The notes: generated from the sequence alone by a model not told the origin. Positions 41,784 through 52,181 are shown, numbered from the stretch's first letter. The stretch: DNA of 64,000 bases from an uncultured Eubacteriales bacterium (GCA_934438175.1 CAKSBH010000002.1:1-64000), one strand, 5' to 3'. Program-made: numbers and translations.

Positions 41784-43007
41784 ATGCTGAAGGGAAACGC
41801 GGTCGTCGGGCAATCCGGCGGTCCCACCGCCGCCATCAACGCCACGCTTTCGGGCGTGATCCGCGGCGCAAAAGAATGTGACGCCATCCGGACCCTGTAC
41901 GGAATGCGGAACGGAATCGAGGGCTTTCTGGACGAGCGGCTGATTGATCTGACCGAAGCATTTACGCAGGACGAGCGTCTGTTTGAACTGGAATGCACAC
42001 CGTCTGCGGCACTCGGCTCCTGCCGTAAAAAACTGCCGGATCCCGAAAAGGAAACGGAAATTTACGAAAAACTTTTTTCGCTGTTCCGCAAGTACGACAT
42101 CCGATATTTCTTCTACATCGGTGGAAACGATTCCATGGACACCGTAGACAAGCTCTCCCGCTATGCGGTGAAGGAAAACTGGGAAATGCGGTTTATGGGA
42201 GTTCCCAAAACCATTGATAACGATTTGTTTCTGACCGACCATACCCCCGGCTTCGGCTCTGCCGCCAAGTTTATTGCGACCGAGATGGAAGAAATTGCCT
42301 GTGACTGCGCCGTATATACGGTAAAAGCGGTAACAATCGTAGAAATCATGGGACGGGACGCCGGCTGGCTGACTGCCGCTGCCGGACTTCCACGCCTGAT
42401 CGGCGAGCGCACGGCAGACCTCATCTATTTGCCGGAAGTTCCGTTTGATTACAACGCATTTCTGGACGATGTCCGCGCCGAGCTGGAAAAGAAGCCCAAC
42501 GTGGTCGTTGCCGTATCCGAAGGCGCACGCACAGCAGACGGACGGTATGTAGGCGAAGGCACACAGAGCGGAGCCGTAGACACCTTCGGGCACAAATATC
42601 TGGCAGGAACCGCCAAGGAGCTGGAGCGGCTGGTAAAAGAAAAAATCGGCTGCAAGGTACGCTCGGTTGAACTGAACCTTCCCCAACGCTGCGCATCGCA
42701 TCTGGCATCGGCATGCGACCTTGAAGAATCTGTTCGCGTGGGAAAAGGCGCGGTCCGTGCCGCCGCCGCCGGCGTTACGGGCGCCATTATGATTTTTGAG
42801 CGTCAGCCGGGCACGGATTACCGTGTTGAAGTTCGCCCCGCCCAGGTCTGCGAGGTAGCAAACAAGATCAAAGCCGTTCCCCGTGAAGGCATCAACGCGC
42901 GGGGAAACAACGTGACGGATGAACTGCTCCGGGAGATCCTGCCGCTGATCCAGGGCGATGTCTCCGTGCCGAAAAAAAACGGCATGCCCCTCCACATCAA
43001 GCTGTAA
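41784..43007 (+). CDS. pfp: Pyrophosphate-dependent 6-phosphofructokinase
   Basis: Interconverts fructose-6-phosphate and fructose-1,6-bisphosphate. The 407-residue protein has GQSGGPTAAIN, then YIGGNDSMDT and GVPKTIDNDLFLTDHTPGFG. In place of the ATP-type pattern, the Asn-Asp in GGND and the Lys in PKTIDND are the features associated with PPi as phosphate donor. MGRDAGW is the substrate-binding segment. GGAGG lies nine bases before the ATG. It is monocistronic with a terminator at 43021. Donor specificity is inferred from motifs. Confidence 0.9.
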   Translation: MLKGNAVVGQSGGPTAAINATLSGVIRGAKECDAIRTLYGMRNGIEGFLDERLIDLTEAFTQDERLFELECTPSAALGSCRKKLPDPEKETEIYEKLFSLFRKYDIRYFFYIGGNDSMDTVDKLSRYAVKENWEMRFMGVPKTIDNDLFLTDHTPGFGSAAKFIATEMEEIACDCAVYTVKAVTIVEIMGRDAGWLTAAAGLPRLIGERTADLIYLPEVPFDYNAFLDDVRAELEKKPNVVVAVSEGARTADGRYVGEGTQSGAVDTFGHKYLAGTAKELERLVKEKIGCKVRSVELNLPQRCASHLASACDLEESVRVGKGAVRAAAAGVTGAIMIFERQPGTDYRVEVRPAQVCEVANKIKAVPREGINARGNNVTDELLREILPLIQGDVSVPKKNGMPLHIKL

Positions 43008-43020
43008 ACAGTCAAAACAC

Positions 43021-43052
43021 AAACCCGGAAGATCGGTTCTTCCGGGTTTTTT
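43021..43052. terminator. Bidirectional terminator between pfp and the yitT-type gene
   Basis: A perfect stem (AAACCCGGAAGA with its complement, five-base loop) followed by a T run, between convergent genes. Confidence 0.8.
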
Positions 43053-43069
43053 GTTTCATTTCCGAAAAA

Positions 43070-43915
43070 TTATACGCCGCGGAACCCCCGCCCGATGATC
43101 TCACTGCTTGTGGTGATGATGATAAAGGCAGACGGATCCACTTCCCGCACTTTTTTCTGCAACCGGACGGCTTCGGCCCGGCGACAGACCGTATGAAGAA
43201 TGGTTTTGTTTTCATGCGTAAAGGCGCCTTCACCACGTTCCACGGTCGCCCCGTGATGAAGCCCTTCCAGAACAAACCGGCAGATTTCGTCGGGCTGCGT
43301 TGTAATGATGACAAAATATTTGCAGGTGTTCAGGTTTTCGATTATCCCGTCCACCAGAAAGGCCTTGGCAAACAGACCCGCCACGGAAAACAGCCCGGTT
43401 TTCACATCAAACACAACAAACGCACAGGCAGCAATCAGAAAATCTGAGCAAAGCAATGCTTTGCCGACATCCAGCCGGGTATATTTCTGCAGAATCAAAG
43501 CCACAATATCCGTTCCGCCGGAAGAAGAGCCGGAATAAAAAATCATTGCCGACCCGATGCCTGTCAGAAGCATGGCATAAATCAGTTCCAGCAGCGGCTG
43601 ATCCGTCAACGGATGAGAAATCGGAACAATCCATTCCAGAATCTGCGTCAGCCCGGAAAACAGCAAGCTGCAGACCACCGTGCGAATCCCCATGGTCTTG
43701 CCCAGAAACAGGAATCCGACCAAAAGCAGCGCCACATTCAGCAACAGAATCCAGGTCCCCGGCGAAAGCGGGGTGATCTTGCCGAGAAGTGTGCCGATAC
43801 CGCTGGAACCGCCGGTAGAAAAGCCGTTGGGAATTTTGAAAAAATACACACCTGCCGTCATCAGAAAGACGCCGACAACCATCCGGGAATAATCCAAAAA
43901 CACGCGGTTTTTCAC
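43070..43915 (-). CDS. YitT family membrane protein
   Basis: The 281-residue protein has five or six membrane segments in the first 200 residues (FLMTAGVYFFKIPNGFSTGG and FYSGSSSGGTDIVALIL are family segments). A soluble C-terminal DUF2179 domain (EICRFVLEGLHHGATVERG, ending FIIITTSSEIIGRGF) follows. YitT proteins are common in Bacillota; transport or signalling roles remain unproven. The start is GTG at 43915. It is 20 bases after apgM in the murE-apgM-yitT operon. Confidence 0.9.
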   Translation of the reverse strand: MKNRVFLDYSRMVVGVFLMTAGVYFFKIPNGFSTGGSSGIGTLLGKITPLSPGTWILLLNVALLLVGFLFLGKTMGIRTVVCSLLFSGLTQILEWIVPISHPLTDQPLLELIYAMLLTGIGSAMIFYSGSSSGGTDIVALILQKYTRLDVGKALLCSDFLIAACAFVVFDVKTGLFSVAGLFAKAFLVDGIIENLNTCKYFVIITTQPDEICRFVLEGLHHGATVERGEGAFTHENKTILHTVCRRAEAVRLQKKVREVDPSAFIIITTSSEIIGRGFRGV

Positions 43916-43935
43916 AACGTCACGTCCCTTGTCTT

Positions 43936-45153
43936 TTATTTACAGATTAGCGTATCCATCAGGGTTAAGACATCGTCGGTATAAATGCCGGTTTCCGCAC
44001 AGGTTTTTTCGCAATAACAGGTCTTCCCGCTCACAACTTCCTTCTCACTGTCATACAACAGATACGGAACATCCTCCGATGAATGTCCGCGGGTAGAGAC
44101 CGGCGTAGGATGATCCGGGGTGATGAGGATCCGGAACGGACCTCCCGTGCGGCGAAGATAAGCAACAAGCGGAGTCACAATTTTTTGATCGATCCATTCG
44201 CCCGCCTTCACCTTCCCGGCGGCATCGCCGTGATGCCCGCACTCGTCCGGCGCTTCCAGATGAACGTAAACAAAATCACAGCCGCTTTCAAACGCACGGA
44301 TCGCAGCCGCAGCTTTTCCCTCGAAATTGGTTTCCAGCGTACCGGTCGCACCCTCCACATCACAAAGATTCATCCCGGCGCACCGCGCGATTCCCCTCAA
44401 CAGATCCACGGCGGTAATCATCGCCCCGGAAACCCCGTATTTCTCCGAGAACGAAGGCAAGCTCATCCGTCTGCCCTGCCCCCAGAGCCATATGGAATTG
44501 GCGGGATTCAGCCCGCGCTCACGACGGCTGACATTCAGGGGATGATTCTTGAGAAGCTCATAACTCTTTTTCATCAGCGAAAGAAGATATTCGGAATGGT
44601 CTCCCTGCGGCAGATACGCCGAAATGCATTGTCCGCTGATGTTGTGCGGCGGAGTTAAGGTCATATCCGCGTCTGCACCATGCAGGATCAGGCAGTGCCG
44701 ATAACTGATTCCCGTATAAAAGGTAGCAAAATCACTGCCCAGGTTTTTCTGCAAAAACTGCAGAAGCGTATCTGCCTCTGCGGTTGTGATTTCGCCGGCA
44801 CTGTAATCCTCCATCGTTTTCCGTTCATACGGCTCGTCGTCCGACAGACACACCAGATTACACCGGACAGCAAGATCGTCGTCTTTCATTTCAATGCCGA
44901 TGGCTGACGCCTCGATGGGAGAACGTCCGGTCAGATACCGGCGGGGATCGTACCCAAGAATGCTCAAATTCCCCACTTCGCTTCCGCCCTTGCATCCGTC
45001 CGGCGTTACATGAAGCATGCCAAGCGTGCTTTTTTCCGCAAGCCCGTCCATGCAGGGCTTCTTTGCCGCCTCCAACGGAGTTTTTCCGTCCAGCTCCGCC
45101 AAGGGAAAGTCTGCCATACCATCAATCAGAACAACCAATTCTTTTCGCTTCAT
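43936..45153 (-). CDS. apgM: Cofactor-independent phosphoglycerate mutase, archaeal type (ApgM)
   Basis: Interconverts 3- and 2-phosphoglycerate in glycolysis. The 405-residue protein belongs to the alkaline-phosphatase superfamily ApgM branch: LVVLIDGMADFPL with the first metal Asp, GSEVGNLSILGYDP with the active-site Ser, YVHLEAPDECGHHGD, and LITPDHPTPVSTRGHSS with later metal ligands. It starts with an ATGA overlap at the murE stop, an unusual pairing of wall synthesis and glycolysis. Confidence 0.93.
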   Translation of the reverse strand: MKRKELVVLIDGMADFPLAELDGKTPLEAAKKPCMDGLAEKSTLGMLHVTPDGCKGGSEVGNLSILGYDPRRYLTGRSPIEASAIGIEMKDDDLAVRCNLVCLSDDEPYERKTMEDYSAGEITTAEADTLLQFLQKNLGSDFATFYTGISYRHCLILHGADADMTLTPPHNISGQCISAYLPQGDHSEYLLSLMKKSYELLKNHPLNVSRRERGLNPANSIWLWGQGRRMSLPSFSEKYGVSGAMITAVDLLRGIARCAGMNLCDVEGATGTLETNFEGKAAAAIRAFESGCDFVYVHLEAPDECGHHGDAAGKVKAGEWIDQKIVTPLVAYLRRTGGPFRILITPDHPTPVSTRGHSSEDVPYLLYDSEKEVVSGKTCYCEKTCAETGIYTDDVLTLMDTLICK

Positions 45154-46610
45154 ACTCCGAGCGCTTCTTTTGCCAGAAGCATATCTCCTTTATAAAATTC
45201 GGTTTTCCCATGCACCTTCTGTGTGGTTTCCTTGCCCTTGCCCGCCAAAAACAGAACATCACCCGGCTTCGCCATCGAAACCGCAAACCGGACGGCCTCT
45301 TCCCGATCCACAAACCTGCGGTAGGGCACACCGGTTTTTTTCATGGCAAGTTCTACTTCATCAAGAATCTCTTTCGGTTCCTCGTTTTCCGGATCATCCG
45401 ATGTCAGAATGGCATAATCCGCATATTTTTCCACAACAGCGGGAAGCTCTGTCCGCCTTCCGAGCGCCTTGTTGCCCTGACAGCCAAACAGGCACAGAAT
45501 CCTTGCCCCCGGATAAGCCCGGCGGATGTAGGAGAATACGGCTTCAAAACTGATTTCGTTGTGCGCATAATCCACCAGAACCGTAATCCCGTTTTTGGTA
45601 AAGATCTCCATTCTGCCTTCCACTTCGGTCTGCCGGATCGCTTCCCGTACGTTTTCCAGCGAACAGCCCGCCTCCTGTGCCACGGCAATGGCACACAAAG
45701 CGTTGTACACGTTAAATTCTCCCGGAATCCGAATCTCAAACCATTCGCCATCCCAGATCCCGCCGCAAAGCCGGAAGCCCTCTCCTCCACGGGTAAGCAA
45801 AACATCGGTGGCCTGCAGATCCGCATTTTTTTTCATTCCCACGGTAATTTTCTTTTTGCAGGAAGAATCCCGCATGAATTCTTCGGCATAAGGGTCATCG
45901 TTGTTGAAAACTCCGACCCGACACATGGAAAACAGCTTCTTTTTGGCATCCCGATATTCTTCAAACGAAGCATGCTCGGTGGCGCTGATGTGATCCGAAC
46001 CGAGATTCAGAAAAACGCCCACGGCAAATTCCGTTCCCGTTACACGGTTATACTGAAGAGCCTGCGAAGAAATTTCCGCACAGACAGCCCTGGCGCCGCG
46101 CCGGGCAAACGCATCCATCAGTCCGTAAAATTCAAGCGCCTCCGGCGTTGATCCTCCGGATTTCGGCAACGACTCGGCTCCGAACCAAGCCCCGTTCGTA
46201 CACAAAAGTCCGGCTTTGCCTGCATATTCCCGGTCAAAAATGTTTTTCAGCATGGTGGAAACCGTTGTCTTCCCCTTTGTTCCGGTCACGCCCACCGTAA
46301 AATATTTCCCCGAAGGGTGACCGTAAAACACATCTGCAGCAACCGGCATCGCCGCGCGAACGTCTGAGACCGTAATGCAGGGAACCCCCTCCTGTTTCCG
46401 TTCTGCCACGCATACCGACGCCCCTGCGGCAAACGCGTCTTTCAGATACGATTCCCGGAAATTTACGCCCTTCACAAAGAACATGGCACCCGGAATCACA
46501 AGACGTGAATCGCAGCAAACGGAGGAAATATCCGTTTTCCGGACGTTTTCCGGCGCATCCGACAGAAGTCCCCGGGCTTCCCATTCCGACAAAATTTTTT
46601 CGACCTGCAT
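45150..46610 (-). CDS. murE: UDP-N-acetylmuramyl-tripeptide synthetase (MurE family)
   Basis: Adds the third amino acid to UDP-MurNAc-dipeptide in peptidoglycan synthesis. The 486-residue Mur ligase has the ATP loop GVTGTKGKTTVSTML, the substrate segment SGGSTPEALEFYGL, and the carbamylated-lysine region. At residues 405-412 the specificity motif is DDPENEEP; the DNPR motif that selects diaminopimelate in E. coli MurE is absent, so the amino acid is uncertain. ATG 46610 has AGGAG five bases upstream. It overlaps apgM. Confidence 0.88.
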   Translation of the reverse strand: MQVEKILSEWEARGLLSDAPENVRKTDISSVCCDSRLVIPGAMFFVKGVNFRESYLKDAFAAGASVCVAERKQEGVPCITVSDVRAAMPVAADVFYGHPSGKYFTVGVTGTKGKTTVSTMLKNIFDREYAGKAGLLCTNGAWFGAESLPKSGGSTPEALEFYGLMDAFARRGARAVCAEISSQALQYNRVTGTEFAVGVFLNLGSDHISATEHASFEEYRDAKKKLFSMCRVGVFNNDDPYAEEFMRDSSCKKKITVGMKKNADLQATDVLLTRGGEGFRLCGGIWDGEWFEIRIPGEFNVYNALCAIAVAQEAGCSLENVREAIRQTEVEGRMEIFTKNGITVLVDYAHNEISFEAVFSYIRRAYPGARILCLFGCQGNKALGRRTELPAVVEKYADYAILTSDDPENEEPKEILDEVELAMKKTGVPYRRFVDREEAVRFAVSMAKPGDVLFLAGKGKETTQKVHGKTEFYKGDMLLAKEALGV

Positions 46611-46985
46611 ACGTACTCCTATATGTTGTGTTTTGTGACAAAATCGTGGCTGAAATGCCCCTCCTGACGTGGAAAACCGGACAAAACCCTTGAGTTTATC
46701 AGGGTTTTCAACGTTATACACAGGGTTTTCCACAGTTTTCCCGGTTTTCTGTTGAAACAATGTTGTCCAATTTTTCGCCGATTCTGACGGTTCATTTTCG
46801 GCAAAAACAGAGATTTTACACCCCTTCTTTCTGCCGGACAGGAGAACATTCGTACACCGAAAAAACACACGGCTCCGCACATCTTGTGTCAAGAGTTTTT
46901 TCAAAAATTTTCTGCTCTTTTTTTTGCCGTTCCACAAAACGTGAGGTTAATCCGAACCCGGTTTTTGCGGGGCGGAACACCCGGC
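46611..46985. other. 375-base intergenic region with DnaA-box-like motifs
   Basis: TTATACACA (46714-46722) and TTTTCCACA (46726-46734) lie in the same orientation four bases apart. The 16 bases CACAGGGTTTTCCACA around the second also occur in the dnaA-dnaN region near 56660. A T-rich stretch follows at 46895-46925. No gene could be supported. It could be a secondary DnaA-binding region; a weak murE promoter is the only other signal. Confidence 0.45.
46864..46892 (-). promoter_or_regulatory. Possible murE operon promoter
   Basis: A perfect TTGACA (46887-46892) is followed after 17 bases by TGTGTT, a poor -10. It lies about 250 bases upstream of murE. No better candidate was found. Confidence 0.3.
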
Positions 46986-47471
46986 TCAATACCCCCGCTT
47001 ATCCTCCAGGGAATCGTCCGTTTCGACCCACTCCTTCTGCACATCCACGCGCCGGAATTCCGTCCTGGTATCCCGCACAATCACCTCGCGGATACCGGCA
47101 TTGATAATCAGCCGCCGGCACATGGAGCAACAGCTTGTCCCGGAAACAAGATTGCCGTCGTTGTCAATGCAGGCGAGATACAGTGTCGCGCCAATCATCT
47201 CTTCCCGGGATGCGGCAATGATGGCATTCGCTTCTGCATGTACCGAGCGGCAAAGTTCATACCGTTCTCCGGCGGGAATACCCAGCTTCTGGCGCAGGCA
47301 GATGCCGAGATCGCAACAGTTGACACGTCCCCGGGGAGCACCCGCATAACCGGTGCTGACAATTCCGTCGTCTTTTACAATAACGGCACCGAATTTGCGG
47401 CGGATACACGTTCCCCGTTCTGCTACGGTATTGGCGATGTCAAGATAATAGTTTGTTTTGTCAATTCTCAT
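46986..47471 (-). CDS. dCMP deaminase family protein (ComEB-like)
   Basis: Deaminates dCMP to dUMP or a related cytidine nucleotide. The 161-residue protein has the zinc-site His in SVHAEANAI with the catalytic Glu, and the two zinc cysteines in TSCCSMCRRLI. The N-terminal segment MRIDKTNYYLDIANTVAERG is typical of dCMP deaminases. The longer upstream frame is rejected since AAAGGATC precedes ATG 47471. It has its own promoter just after murC. Confidence 0.9.
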   Translation of the reverse strand: MRIDKTNYYLDIANTVAERGTCIRRKFGAVIVKDDGIVSTGYAGAPRGRVNCCDLGICLRQKLGIPAGERYELCRSVHAEANAIIAASREEMIGATLYLACIDNDGNLVSGTSCCSMCRRLIINAGIREVIVRDTRTEFRRVDVQKEWVETDDSLEDKRGY

Positions 47472-47501
47472 CGGAGAGGATCCTTTCGGAAACTTTTTTT
47501 C

Positions 47502-47530
47502 ATTATAGCAAAGATTTCGGTTCTGCGCAA
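47502..47530 (-). promoter_or_regulatory. dCMP deaminase gene promoter
   Basis: Minus-strand TTGCGC (47525-47530) and TATAAT (47502-47507), 17-base spacer, with TGC before the -10. It lies directly downstream of the murC stop. Confidence 0.65.
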
Positions 47531-47536
47531 GAGGGA

Positions 47537-48916
47537 TCAAAACCGTTTTTCGCCGTATTTTTCCGCCGTTCTCTCCGCCGCCTTATAAATATCACCGCAA
47601 CCGAGGGTGATAAACAGGTCTCCGGGTTGTGCCAGTTCCTTGATCCGGTCGGCAATGGCTTCAAAATCCGGAACGAATTCGGCGTTGGGCAAACGGGCGA
47701 CCAGATCCTGTGAAGAGACCTGATATTCGTCGTTGGTCTCCCGCGCCGCATAAATCGGAGGAATAAGAACCTTATCCACCGTAGACAGAATTTTAACAAA
47801 ATCGTCCATCAGCAGTTTGGTACGCGAGAAGGTGTGCGGCTGATGAATGGCGATGATCCGGCGGAAGCCGAGATCCCGCGCGGTGCGGAAGGTTACGGCA
47901 TAGGCATCGGGATGATGTCCGTAATCATCCGCCACAACGGCACCGTTCACGGTACAATGATATTCAAACCGCCGCTTGGCACCGGCATATTCCGAAAGCC
48001 CCCTGCCAATGATCTCCGGCGGGATCCCGTCGGCAAAGCATGCCGCCGCTGCGGCGAGCGCATTCCCTACGTTATGCCTGCCGGGAACCGACAGCTGAAC
48101 CTTGCAGAAAAACGCCCCGTTATGCAGAATCTCAAAACCCGGCAATCCTGCCGTCAGGATAACATTCCGTGCCGTAAACTCACCCGTCTGCAGACCGAAC
48201 GAAACGGTCTTTCCGGGGTAAGTGCGGATCATCTGCAGGGAGTTTTCGTCTTCTGCGTTGTAGATCACAACGCCCCCTTCCCGGGTATTGTTCAGATACC
48301 GCCGGAAAGAGGCAATCAGATTTTCCCGTGTTTTGAAATATTCCATATGATCTTCGTCGATGTTGAGGATTACGCTGACCGAAGGCCGGAACTGCAAAAA
48401 AGAATCCCGGAATTCGCAGCTTTCAAAAATGCAGACCTCATCCGTCTTTCCGATGCAATACGAGGCATCGATCTGCTTCATATGCCCTCCGATAATGGAA
48501 GAAAAATCCCGGCCGGATGCCAGATATACCGAAGTGATCATCGAGGTCGTTGTTGTTTTCCCGTTTGTCCCGGCAACACCAACGGTATGGCGGTATCCGT
48601 CCAGAAGAAAACCGAGAAGCTCTGCACGACGATAGACGGGAAGCCCCGCCTGCTGCGCATACAGCCATTCCGGATTTCCGGGCATAATGGCCTCGGTTTT
48701 CACAACCGCATCCGGCTTTTCGGCTTTCAGATTTTCGGCGTTGTGACCGAGATACACCCGGATGCCCGTCTGACGGAGATGCGCCGTCGTGGCGCTTTCC
48801 TGCATATCGGATCCGGCGACCCGAAAACCGCGGCGATGCAGGATTTCGGCAAGACTGCTCATGGACGAGCCGCCGATCCCGATAAAATAAACCGATTGAA
48901 CACCGTTGAGATTCAT
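47537..48916 (-). CDS. murC: UDP-N-acetylmuramate--L-alanine ligase (MurC)
   Basis: Adds the first amino acid, L-alanine, to UDP-MurNAc. The 459-residue Mur ligase begins with the Rossmann-like segment YFIGIGGSSMSSLAEIL, has the ATP loop GVAGTNGKTTTTSMI, ESCEFRDSFL, NIDEDHMEYF, and DDYGHHPDAYAVT in the C-terminal half, all characteristic of MurC. AGGAGG lies nine bases before the ATG. It is the last gene of the mnmE-mnmG-murC run. Confidence 0.95.
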   Translation of the reverse strand: MNLNGVQSVYFIGIGGSSMSSLAEILHRRGFRVAGSDMQESATTAHLRQTGIRVYLGHNAENLKAEKPDAVVKTEAIMPGNPEWLYAQQAGLPVYRRAELLGFLLDGYRHTVGVAGTNGKTTTTSMITSVYLASGRDFSSIIGGHMKQIDASYCIGKTDEVCIFESCEFRDSFLQFRPSVSVILNIDEDHMEYFKTRENLIASFRRYLNNTREGGVVIYNAEDENSLQMIRTYPGKTVSFGLQTGEFTARNVILTAGLPGFEILHNGAFFCKVQLSVPGRHNVGNALAAAAACFADGIPPEIIGRGLSEYAGAKRRFEYHCTVNGAVVADDYGHHPDAYAVTFRTARDLGFRRIIAIHQPHTFSRTKLLMDDFVKILSTVDKVLIPPIYAARETNDEYQVSSQDLVARLPNAEFVPDFEAIADRIKELAQPGDLFITLGCGDIYKAAERTAEKYGEKRF

Positions 48917-48943
48917 AGTTTCTTCCTCCGTATAAAAATCAGA

Positions 48944-50809
48944 TCAGACCATTCCGAAATGGATGAGAAGCACCGAAACATCGGCGGGATTGACGCCGGA
49001 AATCCGGCTTGCCTGCCCGATGCTGGAGGGCTGCTGTTTGTTGAGTTTTTGCGCCGCTTCCAGACGAAGACCCCGGATTTTGGAGTAATCCGTGTTCTGA
49101 GGAAGACGCTTGTTTTCCAATTTCCGGAACTGCGCGATCTGTGCCTGTTCCCGCTTGATATACCCCTCGTATTTGACGGAAATTTCCGCTTCTTCCTTTT
49201 CCGGGTCGGTCAGATCCGGACGCGACGGATCCACCGAAGCAAGATCCCCGTATGTCAGTTCCGGACGACGCAGAAGTTCCGCGAGCGAAATTCCGCAGGA
49301 TACGGGCGAAGATCCTTTTTTTGCCAGACAGGCATCCAGCTCCGGCGACGGAGCGATATACGTGACAGACAACCGTCGGATCTCTGCTTCAATGTGCTCC
49401 CGTTTCCGGCAGAAATTCTCGTACCGTTCCTCGGAGATCAGCCCGATCTCATACCCGAGGGGAGTCAGGCGGAAATCGGCGTTGTCCTGACGGAGAACCA
49501 ACCGGTATTCCGAACGGGACGTCATCATGCGATACGGCTCCCGCGTGCCTTTGGTGACCAAATCGTCAATCAGGGTTCCGATGTACGACGTGGAGCGATC
49601 CAGAATCAAGGGCTTTTTTCCGAGAAGCTGCAGAGCGGCATTGATTCCCGCAACAAGTCCCTGCGCCGCCGCCTCTTCATAACCGGACGTACCGTTGAAC
49701 TGCCCGGCGCCGAACAGCCCGTGAATTTTCTTGAATTCCAACGTAGCTTCCAACTCCAACGGGTCGACGCAATCGTATTCAATGGCATACGCCGTCCGCA
49801 TCATCTGGGCATGCTCAAAGCCGTCCAGAGACCGGATCATCCGGATCTGCACATCTTCCGGCAAGGAAGTGGAAAACCCCTGAAGATACATTTCCTCCGT
49901 ATCTTCCCCCAGCGGCTCCAGAAACAGCTGGTGCCGCGGTTTCTCGGCAAAACGCACGATCTTGTCCTCGATGCTGGGACAGTACCGGGGGCCGATTCCA
50001 CGGATATTTCCGGAATAAAGCGGCGAACGGTGCAGATTCTCCCGGATGATCTCATGTGTTCTTTCGTTGGTATAGCAAAGATAGCAGGGCAATTTATTTT
50101 TCCCGATTGTTTTATTTTCAAAACTCATGGGAACAATTTTTTCGTCCCCGTATTGCGGTTCCAAACGGGAAAGATCCACCGAAGATTTCAGAATCCGTGC
50201 CGGGGTTCCCGTTTTGAAACGCAACATTTCCACGCCCTGTTCTTTCAGGCAGTCTGAAAGCCCTTTTGCGGCAAACATTCCGTCGGGACCTCCGTCATAA
50301 AAAACGTCTCCGACAAAAATTCTGCCTTCCAGATACGTTCCCGTACAGAGAATGGCGGCACGAACGGGATATTCCGCACCGAGCCGGGTTACCACGCTGC
50401 GGACGCAGTTTCCGTCAAACAGAATTTCCACCACTTCTGCCTGTTTGAGCGTCAGATTTTCCTGCTTTTCCAGTGTATGCTTCATCCGCATCTGATATTT
50501 CCGACGATCTGCCTGAACACGGGGCGAATGAACCGCCGGACCCTTGCCGAGATTCAGCATCCGGCTTTGCAGAAACACTTCGTCCGCAGCTTTCGCCATC
50601 TCTCCGCCCAGCGCATCAACTTCCCGTACCAGATGCCCCTTTGCCGAACCGCCGATGGATGGGTTGCACGGCATATTGCCGACGGCATCCAGGTTCATGG
50701 TAAACAAAATAACGCTTACACCCAACCGCGCACAGGCAAGCGCCGCTTCAATTCCGGCATGCCCGGCACCGATGACGGCAACATCATACGCTTCCGCTTG
50801 ATATCTCAT
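48944..50809 (-). CDS. mnmG: tRNA uridine-34 carboxymethylaminomethyl synthase MnmG (GidA)
   Basis: With MnmE it installs the cmnm5 group on wobble uridine using FAD, NADH and folate. The 621-residue protein has the FAD motif [36 protein letters not shown], the catalytic-cysteine region [14 protein letters not shown], and [19 protein letters not shown] in the C-terminal half. TAGGAG lies six bases before ATG 50809. It starts eight bases after mnmE, its functional partner. Confidence 0.96.
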   Translation of the reverse strand: MRYQAEAYDVAVIGAGHAGIEAALACARLGVSVILFTMNLDAVGNMPCNPSIGGSAKGHLVREVDALGGEMAKAADEVFLQSRMLNLGKGPAVHSPRVQADRRKYQMRMKHTLEKQENLTLKQAEVVEILFDGNCVRSVVTRLGAEYPVRAAILCTGTYLEGRIFVGDVFYDGGPDGMFAAKGLSDCLKEQGVEMLRFKTGTPARILKSSVDLSRLEPQYGDEKIVPMSFENKTIGKNKLPCYLCYTNERTHEIIRENLHRSPLYSGNIRGIGPRYCPSIEDKIVRFAEKPRHQLFLEPLGEDTEEMYLQGFSTSLPEDVQIRMIRSLDGFEHAQMMRTAYAIEYDCVDPLELEATLEFKKIHGLFGAGQFNGTSGYEEAAAQGLVAGINAALQLLGKKPLILDRSTSYIGTLIDDLVTKGTREPYRMMTSRSEYRLVLRQDNADFRLTPLGYEIGLISEERYENFCRKREHIEAEIRRLSVTYIAPSPELDACLAKKGSSPVSCGISLAELLRRPELTYGDLASVDPSRPDLTDPEKEEAEISVKYEGYIKREQAQIAQFRKLENKRLPQNTDYSKIRGLRLEAAQKLNKQQPSSIGQASRISGVNPADVSVLLIHFGMV

Positions 50810-50817
50810 GATTTCTC

Positions 50818-52158
50818 CTATTTTCCCACACAAAACCGGGAAAAAATCCGGTCTGTAATTTCTGCATGAACGGTCTTCCCCGTCATTTCGCCCAATGCGG
50901 ACACCGCATCTTCCACATCGATGAGCAACACATCCGGCGTCATACGCAGATTGTCCAGTGCCTGCCGAAGGGCATCCGCCGCCTGTACCAGACATTCATG
51001 CTGGCGCACGTTCATGACCACGCCTCCGTGAAGCTTCAGGTTTTCGTACAGCGCTGCGGTTTTCTTTTCCAGTTCGTCCATCCCGTCACCGGTTGCGGCA
51101 CTGATGCGGCAGACCGCATCAAAGCCGGAAAAATCGCTTTCCGTACACACATCCTCCGACAAAACGTCGCTTTTATTGAGCACGGCAATCTTTTTTGCCG
51201 TACTGTGCAGAACATCTTCGGGAACATCGGCACGCTCGCAACGATCCTGCACATAAAAAAGAAGATCCGCATTCCGCACCTCCTGCAGGGCCCGCTCAAT
51301 GCCGAGTTTCTCCACCTCATCCCCGCTTTCACGGATTCCCGCCGTATCGTCCAGGATCAGTTTCAGCCCCGCAAACTCTGCCGTTCCCTCCACAACGTCC
51401 CGCGTTGTTCCCGCATGGGAGGTAACAATGCTGCGATCATAACCGAGAATCCGGTTCATCAGGGTCGATTTTCCTGCGTTCGGGCGACCGCAGATTGCAG
51501 TGCGGATTCCGTTTTTCAGAATTCTGCCTTTCTCATAGGAATCCCGCAGAACGCAGCATTTGCGGAATGCGGCTTGCAGAATCTCCCGCAGCTGCTCCGA
51601 CGAAAGATCCTCAATTCCGTCATCCGGATAATCCACATACGCCAGCAGCTGTGCCGCCAGATTGAGAAGATTGTCCCTTACCTGCTCCACCTCTTTGGAA
51701 AGTGTGCCCCGGACCGAAGAAAATGCGGCTTCCGCCTCGGCTCCCGTTTCGGCTTCGATGAGATCAATCACCGCTTCCGCCTCCACAAGATCCAGTTTTC
51801 CGTTGACAAACGCGCGCTTGGTGAATTCGCCTGCCCGTGCCTGGCGGGCACCGTGTTTCTGCGCCAGTTCCAGAATTCTGCGAACAATCACCATACTGCC
51901 GTGACAGGAAATTTCCACGGTATCTTCCCCCGTATAACTTGCCGGAGCACGGAATACGGTAAGGATTACCTCATCCACCGGTTCCGTTCCGTCCGAAAGA
52001 ATACCGTGCAATGCCGTTCCTCCCGCAACATCTCCAAGGCGCCGGGAAAACATCGCTTCCGCAATTCCGATGGCATCCGGACCGGACATCCGCACAACGG
52101 CAAGAGCCGCCATCAGAGCGGGCGTGGAAAGGGCAACAATCGTATTTCTGTTTTCCAT
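50818..52158 (-). CDS. mnmE: tRNA modification GTPase MnmE (TrmE)
   Basis: Partner of MnmG in wobble-uridine modification. The 446-residue protein has the N-terminal folate-binding domain ([20 protein letters not shown]), the G domain with [19 protein letters not shown] and NKSD, and the C-terminal CxGK motif (FSRFCVGK). GGGAG lies before ATG 52158. Only about 20 bases separate the start from the jag terminator, so its promoter may overlap that hairpin or it may rely on read-through. Confidence 0.96.
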   Translation of the reverse strand: MENRNTIVALSTPALMAALAVVRMSGPDAIGIAEAMFSRRLGDVAGGTALHGILSDGTEPVDEVILTVFRAPASYTGEDTVEISCHGSMVIVRRILELAQKHGARQARAGEFTKRAFVNGKLDLVEAEAVIDLIEAETGAEAEAAFSSVRGTLSKEVEQVRDNLLNLAAQLLAYVDYPDDGIEDLSSEQLREILQAAFRKCCVLRDSYEKGRILKNGIRTAICGRPNAGKSTLMNRILGYDRSIVTSHAGTTRDVVEGTAEFAGLKLILDDTAGIRESGDEVEKLGIERALQEVRNADLLFYVQDRCERADVPEDVLHSTAKKIAVLNKSDVLSEDVCTESDFSGFDAVCRISAATGDGMDELEKKTAALYENLKLHGGVVMNVRQHECLVQAADALRQALDNLRMTPDVLLIDVEDAVSALGEMTGKTVHAEITDRIFSRFCVGK

Positions 52159-52181
52159 AAAGATCTCCCGTTTGATCAAAC

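Noticed and set aside
47834..50257. 807-codon plus-strand open frame opposite murC and mnmG
   Set aside because: It spans two certain minus-strand genes and their gap and reads as basic, low-information sequence with no start signal.
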